Below, piece by piece: positions 35,330-44,033 of a DNA stretch of 51,762 nt. The notes under the pieces are model-generated. The model saw nothing but the letters and a program-made list of their open reading frames with translations, was not told the DNA's origin and searched no databases. Position 1 is the first letter of the stretch. Every line of letters starts with the position of its first letter. Position numbers and translations under genes: made by a program. This DNA comes from Pseudomonadota bacterium (lineage in GTDB: Bacteria; Pseudomonadota; Alphaproteobacteria; Acetobacterales; Acetobacteraceae): positions 1 through 51,762 of the forward strand of contig JAKBBM010000008.1 of assembly GCA_021808545.1 (NCBI GenBank), read 5' to 3'.

Positions 35330-36457
35330 TCAACGTTCGCCGGTCTTGCCGGCATCGGCATGCATCATTTGGCCGCGCCAATCCACCTGGCTGCCGGCAA
35401 AGCTTACAATATAGATGAGTGTGGAACAGAAATCCCGCAACAAGAAAAGCCAGCCGGCGCCGGTGGCGGGCATGCGTAAAATGGCATCCACCCGCCGCAC
35501 CGCAACCATGCGCGCCAGCAGTACAGCCAAAAACAGCCCCCACGACCAGAGCGCCCCCTGCGCGAACAGCACCGCCAGCCCCGCCCAGAACAGCGAGAAT
35601 TGCAGGACCGAGGCGCCATAAGCCAGCGGCACCAGGGCGCGGATGGTCCGGGCCCAGCGCAGCTCGTGCCGGAACAAGGCGCGGAAATTACCCTCCGGCA
35701 CGGTGGTCGCGGGAATCACCTGCGCCAGCGTCAGCTTATAGCCAGCGGCCACCACCAACCGGCCCAGCACCTGGTCGTCGGCCAGATTATTGGCCACGGC
35801 CTGCAAGCCACCCACTTCAGCCAGCACAGAGCGGGTCAGCGCCATGGTCACACCCAAACAATCCTGTCGCCCCAATTGGCGCGCCAGCAACGCGCCGGGC
35901 AGGAAATTATACATAATCTGGGCCGCCCCCAGCCTTGTCGCCAAAGCCGGTGTTCCCGGCAGCGCGGTATAGAGCGAGGTCACCAGCCCCACGCTCGGCG
36001 CCTCCAGCGCCGCCACCACACGGTCCAGAAAATAAGGCGGCACATGAATATCGGCATCCGACATCACCAACAGCTCATGCCGCGCCGCGGGCAACATGTT
36101 GATGAGGTTGGAGACCTTGCGGTTGCTGCCATGCAAAGTGCCGTCGACCACCACCACCACCTCACGCGTGGGATAGCGGGCGCGTAAGGCGGCCACCATG
36201 GCCAGCACCGGATCGTTGGGGTCCTGCACGCCAAAGACAATCTGATAATCTGGATAATCGATCAGAAAGAAGGATTCGAGGGCGAGCTCGGTCAATGGAT
36301 CCACCCCGCAAAGCGGCTTGAGGATGGAAACCGGCACACGCACATGCGGCGCGCGGGCTGGCGCGGCGACAAAGCGCTGCAAGAATATCGTGCCAATATA
36401 GTGCTGCGCCGCGCCAATAAGCGCGGCTAGGGCAGCAAGGGCGGCGAATAGCGCCAA
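35330..36457 (-). CDS. hpnI: Hopanoid glycosyltransferase HpnI (ceramide-glucosyltransferase-like)
   Basis: HpnI transfers N-acetylglucosamine to bacteriohopanetetrol. This GT21-type membrane enzyme has an N-terminal hydrophobic anchor, a DxD motif in MSDADIHVPPYFLD, an ADDQVLGRL segment, the (Q/R)xxRW-type HELRWARTIR motif, and C-terminal membrane segments. The start is probably TTG 36457, because GGAG lies exactly 6 nt upstream; the track start TTG 36469 has no such site. The length is then 375 residues. It sits between hpnM (25 bp gap) and hpnJ (10 bp). hpnK, which deacetylates the product, is not nearby. Confidence 0.9.
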   Translation of the reverse strand: MALFAALAALAALIGAAQHYIGTIFLQRFVAAPARAPHVRVPVSILKPLCGVDPLTELALESFFLIDYPDYQIVFGVQDPNDPVLAMVAALRARYPTREVVVVVDGTLHGSNRKVSNLINMLPAARHELLVMSDADIHVPPYFLDRVVAALEAPSVGLVTSLYTALPGTPALATRLGAAQIMYNFLPGALLARQLGRQDCLGVTMALTRSVLAEVGGLQAVANNLADDQVLGRLVVAAGYKLTLAQVIPATTVPEGNFRALFRHELRWARTIRALVPLAYGASVLQFSLFWAGLAVLFAQGALWSWGLFLAVLLARMVAVRRVDAILRMPATGAGWLFLLRDFCSTLIYIVSFAGSQVDWRGQMMHADAGKTGER

Positions 36458-36482
36458 GCCTATCTCCAAAGGACCGGATGGC

Positions 36483-37103
36483 TCACGACGGCGTCCCTGA
36501 CAACGCCGTGATCTTGCGTTTCAGCGCCGCGATCAGTGGCGTGGCGTCCCCAGCCTTGACCAGAGAGGCGAAATCAGAGGCATGCACGGCCACCTGGCTA
36601 ATGGTTCCATCCAATAATACGTCGGTAATCCGCCAGCCATTGGCGTCGTGGGCGACCACATAATCAAGCTCTGTCGCCCCTCCGCCATCGGCGGGCACCA
36701 GCCGGGTCTGCACGATCCGCTTCGCGCCAAGATCTTTTTCCGTAGGCAGAAGCTCGAACTTCAGCCCGTTATCCGCGTTGAATTGCGAGACATAGGAGGC
36801 CACGGTGAATTGCGCGAACAGGCTGGTCAGCTCCTTCTGCTGCGCGGCCGGCAGCGTCCCCCATAGGAATCCAACTGAATTCTTCGCCACTTCCGGCAAA
36901 TCGTAGGTCCGCGCGATCACCGGGGCCAAGGCCGCGGCGCGGGCGTTAAAACTTTGCCCGGCACTTGCTGCCTTCATGGTGGCGGCAAGCGCGTTGTCCA
37001 AGGCCTGTACGGGAATAGCGGCCGGTGGCGGCGGCGCGGCGAGGGCGCCGAGGGGGGCTGCCAGCCCCATCCCCAGCACCAGGATACGGAGAAAATGTTT
37101 CAT
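36483..37103 (-). CDS. hpnM: HpnM / MlaC-family periplasmic lipid-binding protein
   Basis: This is an exported protein of the MlaC/Ttg2 (toluene tolerance) family, whose members carry lipids across the periplasm. It has a signal peptide (MKHFLRILVLGMGLAAPLGALA). Family segments are FNARAAALAPVIARTYDLPEVAK and ELDYVVAHDANGWRITDVLLDGTISQV, the strongly conserved core. I start at ATG 37103 instead of 37184. The 206-residue length is typical. Position between dxs and hpnI favours HpnM, a proposed hopanoid transport component, over a general MlaC. No MlaD/E/F genes are near. Confidence 0.8.
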   Translation of the reverse strand: MKHFLRILVLGMGLAAPLGALAAPPPPAAIPVQALDNALAATMKAASAGQSFNARAAALAPVIARTYDLPEVAKNSVGFLWGTLPAAQQKELTSLFAQFTVASYVSQFNADNGLKFELLPTEKDLGAKRIVQTRLVPADGGGATELDYVVAHDANGWRITDVLLDGTISQVAVHASDFASLVKAGDATPLIAALKRKITALSGTPS

Positions 37104-37122
37104 GCGATGGGTCTGTACCCGC

Positions 37123-39054
37123 TCACTGTGCCGGAATTGCGACCATATCGTGGAGATGATTAACATCCAGTGCCGCCAGGGCATGGGTGACGATATGGCT
37201 GGCGGTCAGCCCAGCCTCGATCATCTGCGCCGCCGGCGTGTTATGGTCGATGAGCCGGTCGGGCAACGTCATCGGCCGGAATTTCAAGCCCTTATCGAAG
37301 GCGCCGCGCCAAGCCAGATGCTGCGCCACCGCCGCGCCAAAGCCGCCGGCGGCCCCTTCCTCAATGGTGATCAGCACCTCATGCTCACGGGCCAGCCGCT
37401 CGATCAATGCCGTATCCAGCGGCTTCATGAAGCGCGCATCGGCCACGGTGCAGGGATAGCCCCGCGCGGCCAGCTCGGCCGCGGCCTTCTGTGCCTCGCG
37501 CAGGCGCGTGCCGTAGGAAAGGATGGCGATCCGCCCGCCTTCCTGCACAATCCGCCCGCGGCCAATCTCCCACGGTGTGCCACGCGCGGGCAATTCCAGG
37601 CCAAATCCCTCGCCGCGCGGGTAACGGAAGGCGGAGGGGCGGTCATTGATCTGAGCGGCCGTGGCCACGCAATGCATCAGCTCCAGTTCGTCGGAGGGCG
37701 CCATCAGGACCATACGCGGCATCGGGCCAAGATAACACATGTCAAACGCGCCGGCATGGGTGGCGCCATCGGCGCCCACCAGCCCGGCGCGGTCCATGGC
37801 AAAGCGCACCGGCAACGACTGCAGCACCACATCATGCACCAGCTGGTCGTAACCGCGTTGCAGGAAGGTGGAGTAGATGGCGCAGAACGGCGCCAAGCCT
37901 TCGGTCGCCATGCCGGCGGCAAAGGTTACGGCATGCTGCTCAGCAATGCCGACATCGAACATGCGCTCAGGGAATCGCTTCTCGAACTTATCCAGCCCCG
38001 TTCCCGGCGACATGGCGGCGGTAACGGCGACAATATTATTGTCCGATTCCGCCTCCGCGATTAGCGCCTTGGCGAACACATTGGTATAGGTCGGCGGGCC
38101 CGGCGGGGCTTTTTTCTGCTCGCCGGTCACGACATTGAATTTGGCGACACCGTGATATTTGTCCGCCGCCGCTTCGGCGGGCGCATAGCCCTTGCCTTTT
38201 TGAGTCACGACATGCAGCAGCACCGGCTCGTCCGTATCGGAGTCGCGCAAATTGCGCAGCACGGGCAGCAGATGGTCGAGATTATGCCCGTCGATCGGGC
38301 CGACATAATAAAAGCCCAGCTCCTCGAACAAGGTTCCGCCGGTCAGGATACCGCGCGCATATTCCTCGGCCCGGCGCGCCGTGCGCTCCAGCTGGCGGGG
38401 GAAGCGCTTGGCCATCTTGGCCGCGAAATCACGCAGAGACATGAAGCTGCGCGAGGAGATCAGCCGCGAGAGATAGGCGCTCATCGCACCCACGGGCGGG
38501 GCGATGGACATATCGTTATCATTCAGGATGACCAGCAGCCGCGACTTCCTGGCCCCGGCATTATTCATCGCCTCATAAGCCATGCCGGCACTCATCGAGC
38601 CGTCCCCGATCACGGCGACGACATTGCGCGGATTCTCCTCATGCTTCAGGTCGCGGGCCACGGCCATGCCCAGCCCCGCGGAAATCGACGTGCTGGAATG
38701 CGCGGCACCAAACGGGTCGTATTCGCTCTCGGAGCGGCGGGTAAAGCCCGACAGCCCGCCCGGCTGGCGCAGCGTGCGGATCCGGTCACGCCGGCCGGTG
38801 AGAATTTTATGGGGATAGCATTGGTGACCGACATCCCAGAGCAGCCGGTCACGCGGCGTATCGAATATTGCGTGGATGGCGACCGTTAGTTCCACCACAC
38901 CGAGCGAGGAGCCCAAATGCCCGCCCGTGGTGGACACGGTGTCGATCGTCTCGGCACGCAGCTCATCCGCCAATTGCCTCAGCTGCTCGGCTGAAAAATT
39001 ACGCAAATCAGCGGGGATCTTTACCCTATCCAACAGCGGGGTCGACGGCGACAT
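37123..39054 (-). CDS. dxs: 1-deoxy-D-xylulose-5-phosphate synthase
   Basis: DXS condenses pyruvate and glyceraldehyde 3-phosphate, the first and often rate-limiting step of the MEP isoprenoid pathway. The TPP motif is [18 protein letters not shown]. Other motifs are [16 protein letters not shown], the catalytic Glu in [15 protein letters not shown], and [16 protein letters not shown] start at ATG 39054, with GGAGGG 8 nt upstream; the track's first codon is TTG. The 643-residue length is normal. It leads dxs-hpnM-hpnI-hpnJ, tying precursor supply to hopanoid decoration. Confidence 0.96.
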   Translation of the reverse strand: MSPSTPLLDRVKIPADLRNFSAEQLRQLADELRAETIDTVSTTGGHLGSSLGVVELTVAIHAIFDTPRDRLLWDVGHQCYPHKILTGRRDRIRTLRQPGGLSGFTRRSESEYDPFGAAHSSTSISAGLGMAVARDLKHEENPRNVVAVIGDGSMSAGMAYEAMNNAGARKSRLLVILNDNDMSIAPPVGAMSAYLSRLISSRSFMSLRDFAAKMAKRFPRQLERTARRAEEYARGILTGGTLFEELGFYYVGPIDGHNLDHLLPVLRNLRDSDTDEPVLLHVVTQKGKGYAPAEAAADKYHGVAKFNVVTGEQKKAPPGPPTYTNVFAKALIAEAESDNNIVAVTAAMSPGTGLDKFEKRFPERMFDVGIAEQHAVTFAAGMATEGLAPFCAIYSTFLQRGYDQLVHDVVLQSLPVRFAMDRAGLVGADGATHAGAFDMCYLGPMPRMVLMAPSDELELMHCVATAAQINDRPSAFRYPRGEGFGLELPARGTPWEIGRGRIVQEGGRIAILSYGTRLREAQKAAAELAARGYPCTVADARFMKPLDTALIERLAREHEVLITIEEGAAGGFGAAVAQHLAWRGAFDKGLKFRPMTLPDRLIDHNTPAAQMIEAGLTASHIVTHALAALDVNHLHDMVAIPAQ

Positions 39055-39357
39055 CAATAAAACCCTCCAACGCGCCGCGCCTGTTTCATCCGCATTATGG
39101 CCCTACCCTTCACTCAAATCCGCCTCACGGCGCCGGTTTCGCCGGACTCGCCGCTGGTTACCCTGTCATTCATGGTCACATAAGCGACCGCAACCGGAAA
39201 TGCCAGCACCTTCCCTGTTCCGCCCCCCTTGCGGGGCGAATATGAACGTTCTTTTTAACCCTAAGCTTGCGAATTGTGGAGGCAATGACCTAATGCTGAG
39301 CAAGAAAGCGCCGCGGCGTGACACACAGGCAACAGAATCGGCAACAGGATCAAGGAC
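39055..39357. other. 303 bp divergent intergenic region between dxs and ispH
   Basis: It must hold promoters for both the dxs and ispH operons. I see an isolated small stem, CGCCCC...GGGGCG at 39221-39238, without a U-tract, and no recognisable operator or riboswitch. The ORF across it (38876..39394) looks like noise antisense to dxs. xseB and ispA, often beside dxs, are absent. Confidence 0.6.
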
Positions 39358-40311
39358 ATGGACGGTTCACCGAATCCGAAGACAATGCGAGTGATTCTCG
39401 CCCAGCCCCGTGGATTCTGTGCCGGGGTGGAGCGGGCGATCGAAATCGTCGAACGCGCGTTAAGCAAATTCGGCCCGCCCATCTATGTACGCCACGAAAT
39501 TGTGCATAACCGCCATGTCGTGGAGGATTTACGTGCCCGGGGGGCTGTGTTCGTGGACGAGCTGAACGAAGTGCCCGAAGGGGCATGGACCGTGTTCTCC
39601 GCCCATGGCGTGGCCCGCAAGGTGGTGAGTGCCGCGGCCGAGCGCTCTCTTCCGGTAATCGACGCGACCTGCCCGCTGGTCGCCAAGGTGCATGCCGAAG
39701 GACGTCGTTATGCCGCCCAAGGGCGCGAGATCGTGCTGATCGGCCATGCCGGCCATGCCGAGGTGGAGGGCACGATCGGCCAGATCGACGGCACCGTCTA
39801 TCTGGTGCAAACGGTCGAGGAGGCCGAAACTCTGGTGGTGAAAACGCCAGAGAAGCTAGCCTATATCACGCAAACCACCTTGTCGGTGGATGACACGCGC
39901 GGGATCATCGCCGCCCTTAAGCGGCGTTTTCCCGCCATTGCCGGGCCAGACGTGAAGGATATTTGCTACGCGACCCAGAATCGCCAGGAGGCGGTGCAGC
40001 ATTTGGCCAAGCAGGTCGATCTGATCCTGGTTGTGGGCAGCAAGAATTCTTCAAATTCAAACCGTTTACGTGAAATCGGGACCGAGCTTGGCCTGCCGGC
40101 CTATCTCATCGACGATGCCGCCCACCTGCGCGCCGAATGGTTCGAGGGGATCACCCGCGTGGGGGTAACCGCCGGGGCCAGCGCGCCCGAAGTGCTGGTG
40201 GATGGCGTGATCGAGGGGCTAAAACAATTCGGCCGGGTCGAGATCGAATTACTGGCGGGCACGCCAGAAGATGTTAAATTCAAACTGCCGGCCGAAGTGG
40301 CCAGCATATAA
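39358..40311 (+). CDS. ispH: 4-hydroxy-3-methylbut-2-enyl diphosphate reductase
   Basis: IspH is the last MEP-pathway enzyme; it reduces HMBPP to IPP and DMAPP with a 4Fe-4S cluster. The cluster cysteines are C21 ([10 protein letters not shown]), C105 (DATCPLV) and C203 ([10 protein letters not shown]). Substrate-binding His residues are in YVRHEIVHN and SAHGV. The catalytic Glu lies in [10 protein letters not shown], and [10 protein letters not shown] is intact. The 317-residue length is standard. It is divergent from dxs and 9 bp upstream of hpnH, so the two form an operon. Confidence 0.97.
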   Translation: MDGSPNPKTMRVILAQPRGFCAGVERAIEIVERALSKFGPPIYVRHEIVHNRHVVEDLRARGAVFVDELNEVPEGAWTVFSAHGVARKVVSAAAERSLPVIDATCPLVAKVHAEGRRYAAQGREIVLIGHAGHAEVEGTIGQIDGTVYLVQTVEEAETLVVKTPEKLAYITQTTLSVDDTRGIIAALKRRFPAIAGPDVKDICYATQNRQEAVQHLAKQVDLILVVGSKNSSNSNRLREIGTELGLPAYLIDDAAHLRAEWFEGITRVGVTAGASAPEVLVDGVIEGLKQFGRVEIELLAGTPEDVKFKLPAEVASI

Positions 40312-40320
40312 GAGGCGAAA

Positions 40321-41472
40321 ATGGGTGTACCGTTGAACCAGGCGATCCGTGTGGGCGCCTATATCCTCAAGCAGCATCTCATCGGCAATAAGCGCTACCC
40401 GCTGGTGCTGATGCTAGAACCCTTGTTCCGCTGCAATCTGGCCTGTTCGGGCTGCGGCAAGATCGATTATCCAAACGAGATCCTCAATCAGCGAATCTCG
40501 GTGGAAGATGCGCTGGGGGCCGCCGATGAATGCGGCGCGCCGGTGGTGGCGATCGCGGGCGGCGAGCCACTATTGCATAAGGAGATGCCCGAAATCGTGC
40601 GTGGTCTGCTCGCCAAGAAGAAGTTCATTTATCTGTGCACCAACGCGCTGCTGCTCGAGAAGAAAATCGACCAGTACAAGCCCGACCCCGCCTTCTGCTG
40701 GGACATCCATCTGGATGGCGACAAGGAGATGCACGATGCCGCGGTGGACCAGGAGGGCGTGTATGAGCGCGCTGTCGCCGCGATCAAGCTCGCCAAATCC
40801 AAGGGCTTCCGCGTTTCCATCAACTGCACCTTGTTCGAGGGAGCGGACCCCGCGCGCGTGGCCAAATTCCTCGACACCGTGGCCGGCCTTGGCATTGATG
40901 GGGTGATGACCTCGCCGGGTTACGCCTATGAGCGCGCGCCCGATCAGCAGCACTTCCTCAACCGCACCCGCACCAAGGAACTGTTCCGCGCCATCTTCCG
41001 TCTCGGCAAAGACAGCAAAAAGCGCGGAATTAACTGGAAATTCAACCAGTCCCCGCTGTTTCTTGACTTTTTGGCCGGCAATCAGACCTACGCCTGCACG
41101 CCCTGGGGCAACCCCACGCGCAACGTGTTCGGTTGGCAACGCCCCTGCTACCTGATTGGCGAAGGCTATGCCAAAACCTTCAAAGAGCTGATGGACAGCA
41201 CCGATTGGGACAAATATGGCGTCGGCAATTATGAAAAATGCGCCGACTGCATGGTCCATTCCGGCTTCGAGGCCTCGGCGGTGATGGATTCGGTCAAACG
41301 CCCCTGGAAGATGGCGGCACTGGCGTTAAACGGCATCCGTACCGAGGGGGCGATGGCCAAAGATATCCCGCTGGATAAAGCCCGCCCGGCGGAATTCGTG
41401 TTCTCCAAGCATGTGGAGGCCAAGATGGCCGAAATTCATGCCAAGAAGCAGACAGTCCTGCCGGCGGAATAA
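40321..41472 (+). CDS. hpnH: Adenosylhopane-forming radical SAM protein HpnH
   Basis: HpnH adds adenosine to diploptene, giving adenosylhopane, the first step of C35 hopanoid side-chain synthesis. The radical SAM motif is RCNLACSGCGKIDYP (C38, C42, C45). The family-specific segments YPLVLMLEPLFRCNLAC, GGEPLLHKEMPEIV and the C-terminal cysteines (TPWGNPTRNVFGWQRPCYLI, CADCMVHSGFE) are intact. The 383-residue length is typical. It is 9 bp downstream of ispH. squalene-hopene cyclase, hpnG and the squalene genes are outside the window. Confidence 0.95.
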   Translation: MGVPLNQAIRVGAYILKQHLIGNKRYPLVLMLEPLFRCNLACSGCGKIDYPNEILNQRISVEDALGAADECGAPVVAIAGGEPLLHKEMPEIVRGLLAKKKFIYLCTNALLLEKKIDQYKPDPAFCWDIHLDGDKEMHDAAVDQEGVYERAVAAIKLAKSKGFRVSINCTLFEGADPARVAKFLDTVAGLGIDGVMTSPGYAYERAPDQQHFLNRTRTKELFRAIFRLGKDSKKRGINWKFNQSPLFLDFLAGNQTYACTPWGNPTRNVFGWQRPCYLIGEGYAKTFKELMDSTDWDKYGVGNYEKCADCMVHSGFEASAVMDSVKRPWKMAALALNGIRTEGAMAKDIPLDKARPAEFVFSKHVEAKMAEIHAKKQTVLPAE

Positions 41473-41478
41473 CTGAAA

Positions 41479-41535
41479 GGGACTCCGCCCCTTTTTTCCA
41501 AAAAAGTGGCGGCCCCAAAAAACTTTTATAGGTTT
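41479..41535. terminator. Imperfect terminator hairpin between hpnH and glycosyltransferase
   Basis: GGGACTCCGCCCCTTTTTT-CC-AAAAAAGTGGCGGCCCC forms a long imperfect stem with the same T6-CC-A6 core as the sodB terminator. CAAAAAACTTTTATAGGTTTTT follows. It lies between two convergent genes. Confidence 0.65.
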
Positions 41536-41544
41536 TTGATTCTA

Positions 41545-42750
41545 TTAAATTAAGTCAGCCACAGGCAAAATGCCGTTGGCGGCCAAGGATTCGCGCATTT
41601 CATCGCCATTCAGCGCCCGCGCGGCAAACGCCTGCCCGCGCGCGCCCAGTCGCGCCCGCAAGGCGGCATCATCGCCCAAGCGGCGCAGCCATTCGGCGGC
41701 ATGGCCAATATCGGGCTCAGCCCAGCGCACATCGGGCAAATGGCCGTACAGCCCACTCTCATCGGCCACCGGCACCAGCTCATACCCCACCAGGGCCGCG
41801 CTGGTTTCATCCATGAATGCCATATTGCCAGACCATCCCGTAGCCACCACCGGCTTGCCCCGCAACATGGCCTCGGCCGGCACCAGACCAAACCCTTCCG
41901 AGCGGTGCAGGCTCAACACAATATCGCTGCTCTCCAACAGCGTATCCACCTGCGCACGGGGCCATGTTTCATTAAAAATCAATATATTATGAGCAGCTTC
42001 GGCGGTAATGCACGCCGCCGCGCGCGGGTCCGCCGCGCCACCTGAGAGTTTCACCACCAGCATCTGGTCCCGCCTGTCGCCAAACGCGCGCTTAAAGGCG
42101 GCAATACCTGCCAGCGGATTCTTGCGCGAAAAACTGGACCCAAGCGAGAGAACCATGCAGGTCACCACCGCATCTTGCGGCAGACCGAACGCGGCACGGT
42201 CAGGCATGGCCGGGGCCACACCGCGCAAGCCCAGCGGGTTGGGCACCATGCGCACCCGCCCGGGCAGCAGCGGCTCCAGCGCCGCGGCAATAAAGGGCGA
42301 GCCCGCCCAGACCTCGTGCACATAGCGTCCACCCTGGCGCCAGATGGACGGCACCACCGGCAATTCCCAGGCCCAGGCGCCAATCACGCGCCGGGTACGC
42401 AAAAAATCCCGCCCAGCGCGGGCCAGCATTAAGGGAATACTGGGGGCGTTCACCACCATCAGCAGAGCGGCATCACCGGCCATTGTGCCACGCGGCCGCC
42501 GGCCAATGCCAAGGTCGATCTCCACCCCGCCATAGCCCAGCTTGGCCGCGGCCCCGGCCAGCAGCCGTGCGGCCTCGCCCACGCCGCTCGCGCGCGACAG
42601 CTCCCCGGCCACCGCCAGCCCCTGGCTTTTATCCGGCGGCACCTTGTCTGCCACGGGGGCCAGCGCGCGCGCCATCATCCCCAACCCCGCCCGGCGGGCA
42701 TTTGGCGGTAACCTGCGCCATATCCTGTGCGCCAGCGACAAACGCTCCAT
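41545..42750 (-). CDS. GT4-type glycosyltransferase
   Basis: The C-terminal half carries the GT-B donor-binding signature SLHRSEGFGLVPAEAMLRGKPVVATGWSGNMAFM (E-x7-E), and a middle segment VVTCMVLSLGSSFSRKNPLAGIAAFKRAF. The N-terminal half has GELSRASGVGEAARLL. It is a retaining, probably cytoplasmic enzyme using a nucleotide sugar. I start at ATG 42750 (MERLSLAHRI), with GGGAGGGCAGG upstream. The length is 401 residues. It is divergent from a second glycosyltransferase across 74 bp. The acceptor is unknown; a surface polysaccharide is a guess from context. Confidence 0.85.
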   Translation of the reverse strand: MERLSLAHRIWRRLPPNARRAGLGMMARALAPVADKVPPDKSQGLAVAGELSRASGVGEAARLLAGAAAKLGYGGVEIDLGIGRRPRGTMAGDAALLMVVNAPSIPLMLARAGRDFLRTRRVIGAWAWELPVVPSIWRQGGRYVHEVWAGSPFIAAALEPLLPGRVRMVPNPLGLRGVAPAMPDRAAFGLPQDAVVTCMVLSLGSSFSRKNPLAGIAAFKRAFGDRRDQMLVVKLSGGAADPRAAACITAEAAHNILIFNETWPRAQVDTLLESSDIVLSLHRSEGFGLVPAEAMLRGKPVVATGWSGNMAFMDETSAALVGYELVPVADESGLYGHLPDVRWAEPDIGHAAEWLRRLGDDAALRARLGARGQAFAARALNGDEMRESLAANGILPVADLI

Positions 42751-42824
42751 CCTGCCCCTGCCCTCCCCCTCACGCGGGGCATTTTCATGTGTCTTGATGA
42801 TATTCAAATCATGAGGCTTCGTTT

Positions 42825-44033
42825 ATGAAAATAACCATGCCAGACCAACTCCCCATCTCCCGGCGCTACGATGCTCTGATGGGGCTTGACGTAAAACGCA
42901 AGGCCGTGCCCCCGTTACCGGCCTCCTCCCGGCCCCGAGTGCTCTGCGCCACCCGTTATGCCGCGCTGGGAGCCAGTTCGCGCCTGCGTCTTGCTCAATA
43001 TCTGCCTTATCTTCGCGGCGCGGGGCTTGATGTCACGCAGCGGGCGTTTTTGTCCGATTCTTATCTTACGGCCCTTTACAAGGGCCAATCCCGCCTGCGT
43101 GCCTCGGCAAGCGCCTATTTGCGAGCCTTTGGCGCGCCCTGGGCCGCGCGCCGGCACGATTTGCTTTGGATTGAAAAGGAATATCTGCCCTGGCTGCCTT
43201 ATTGGGTGGAACGTCTGGCCATTGGCCGCACACCTTATATACTGGATCTCGACGATGCGTGGTCGCTGCGTTACGAGCAAGCCAGCTCGGCCCTGATCCG
43301 GCGTTTGTTTGGCGACAAATTCGGCAAGCTCGTGCGCGGCGCGGCGCTGACCGTCACCGCCAACGAAACCCTGTACCGCTGGGCACAGGCGCAAGGAGCG
43401 GCGCGGGTGCTGCATCTGCCCACCGTGATCGATCTGGCCCATTACCACCCTACCCCGCCGCCTGACGGGGTGTTTACCATTGGCTGGATCGGCACACCGC
43501 TCACCGCCACCTATCTCGCGCAAATCGCAGCGCCTCTGCGGCAACTGGCGGCCGAGGCGCCGCTTAAGCTGCGCATCATCGGCGCGCCCGCGGCACAGGT
43601 TGAGGGCGTGGCGTGCGAAAATCTGCCCTGGTCGGAAGCCACCGAGGCGAAGCTGATCGGCGAATGTCATGCTGGCATCATGCCATTGCCCGACGATGAC
43701 TGGGCCAATGGCAAATCAGGTTACAAGCTGATCCAATATATGGCGATGGCCCGGCCGGCGATTGGCAGCGCCGTGGGGGCCAATAACCAGATCATCCTGC
43801 ACGGACAAACCGGCTATCTCACCCACGCGCCGCAAGACTGGCTAAACACCCTGCGCGCCCTGCGTGATAACCCCGCCCACGCCCAAGCCATGGGCCATGC
43901 CGCGCGCGCACGGGTTGAGCAAACCTATTGTCTGGACGTCACCGCGCCGCTCCTAATCGACAGCATCAACGCGATCCTTGACAATATTGCCGCACATAAG
44001 GCGCGAAACGGGCTTGTAGCGCCGGCAGGCTGA
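42825..44033 (+). CDS. GT4-like glycosyltransferase
   Basis: The 402-residue GT-B protein has an N-terminal RYAALGASSRLRLAQYLPYL segment, and a middle YILDLDDAWSLRYE motif common in surface-glycan transferases. Its C-terminal half has FTIGWIGTPLTATYL then HAGIMPLPDDDWANGKSGYKLIQYMAMARPAIGSAVGANNQII, a variant of the usual donor site. It is encoded opposite the other glycosyltransferase. The 3' end overlaps the convergent sulfotransferase by 68 bp. Sugar and acceptor are unknown. Confidence 0.83.
   Translation: MKITMPDQLPISRRYDALMGLDVKRKAVPPLPASSRPRVLCATRYAALGASSRLRLAQYLPYLRGAGLDVTQRAFLSDSYLTALYKGQSRLRASASAYLRAFGAPWAARRHDLLWIEKEYLPWLPYWVERLAIGRTPYILDLDDAWSLRYEQASSALIRRLFGDKFGKLVRGAALTVTANETLYRWAQAQGAARVLHLPTVIDLAHYHPTPPPDGVFTIGWIGTPLTATYLAQIAAPLRQLAAEAPLKLRIIGAPAAQVEGVACENLPWSEATEAKLIGECHAGIMPLPDDDWANGKSGYKLIQYMAMARPAIGSAVGANNQIILHGQTGYLTHAPQDWLNTLRALRDNPAHAQAMGHAARARVEQTYCLDVTAPLLIDSINAILDNIAAHKARNGLVAPAG

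Noticed and set aside
33958-35418. 486-residue plus-strand ORF
   Set aside because: Antisense to hpnJ, whose radical SAM motifs and length are convincing.
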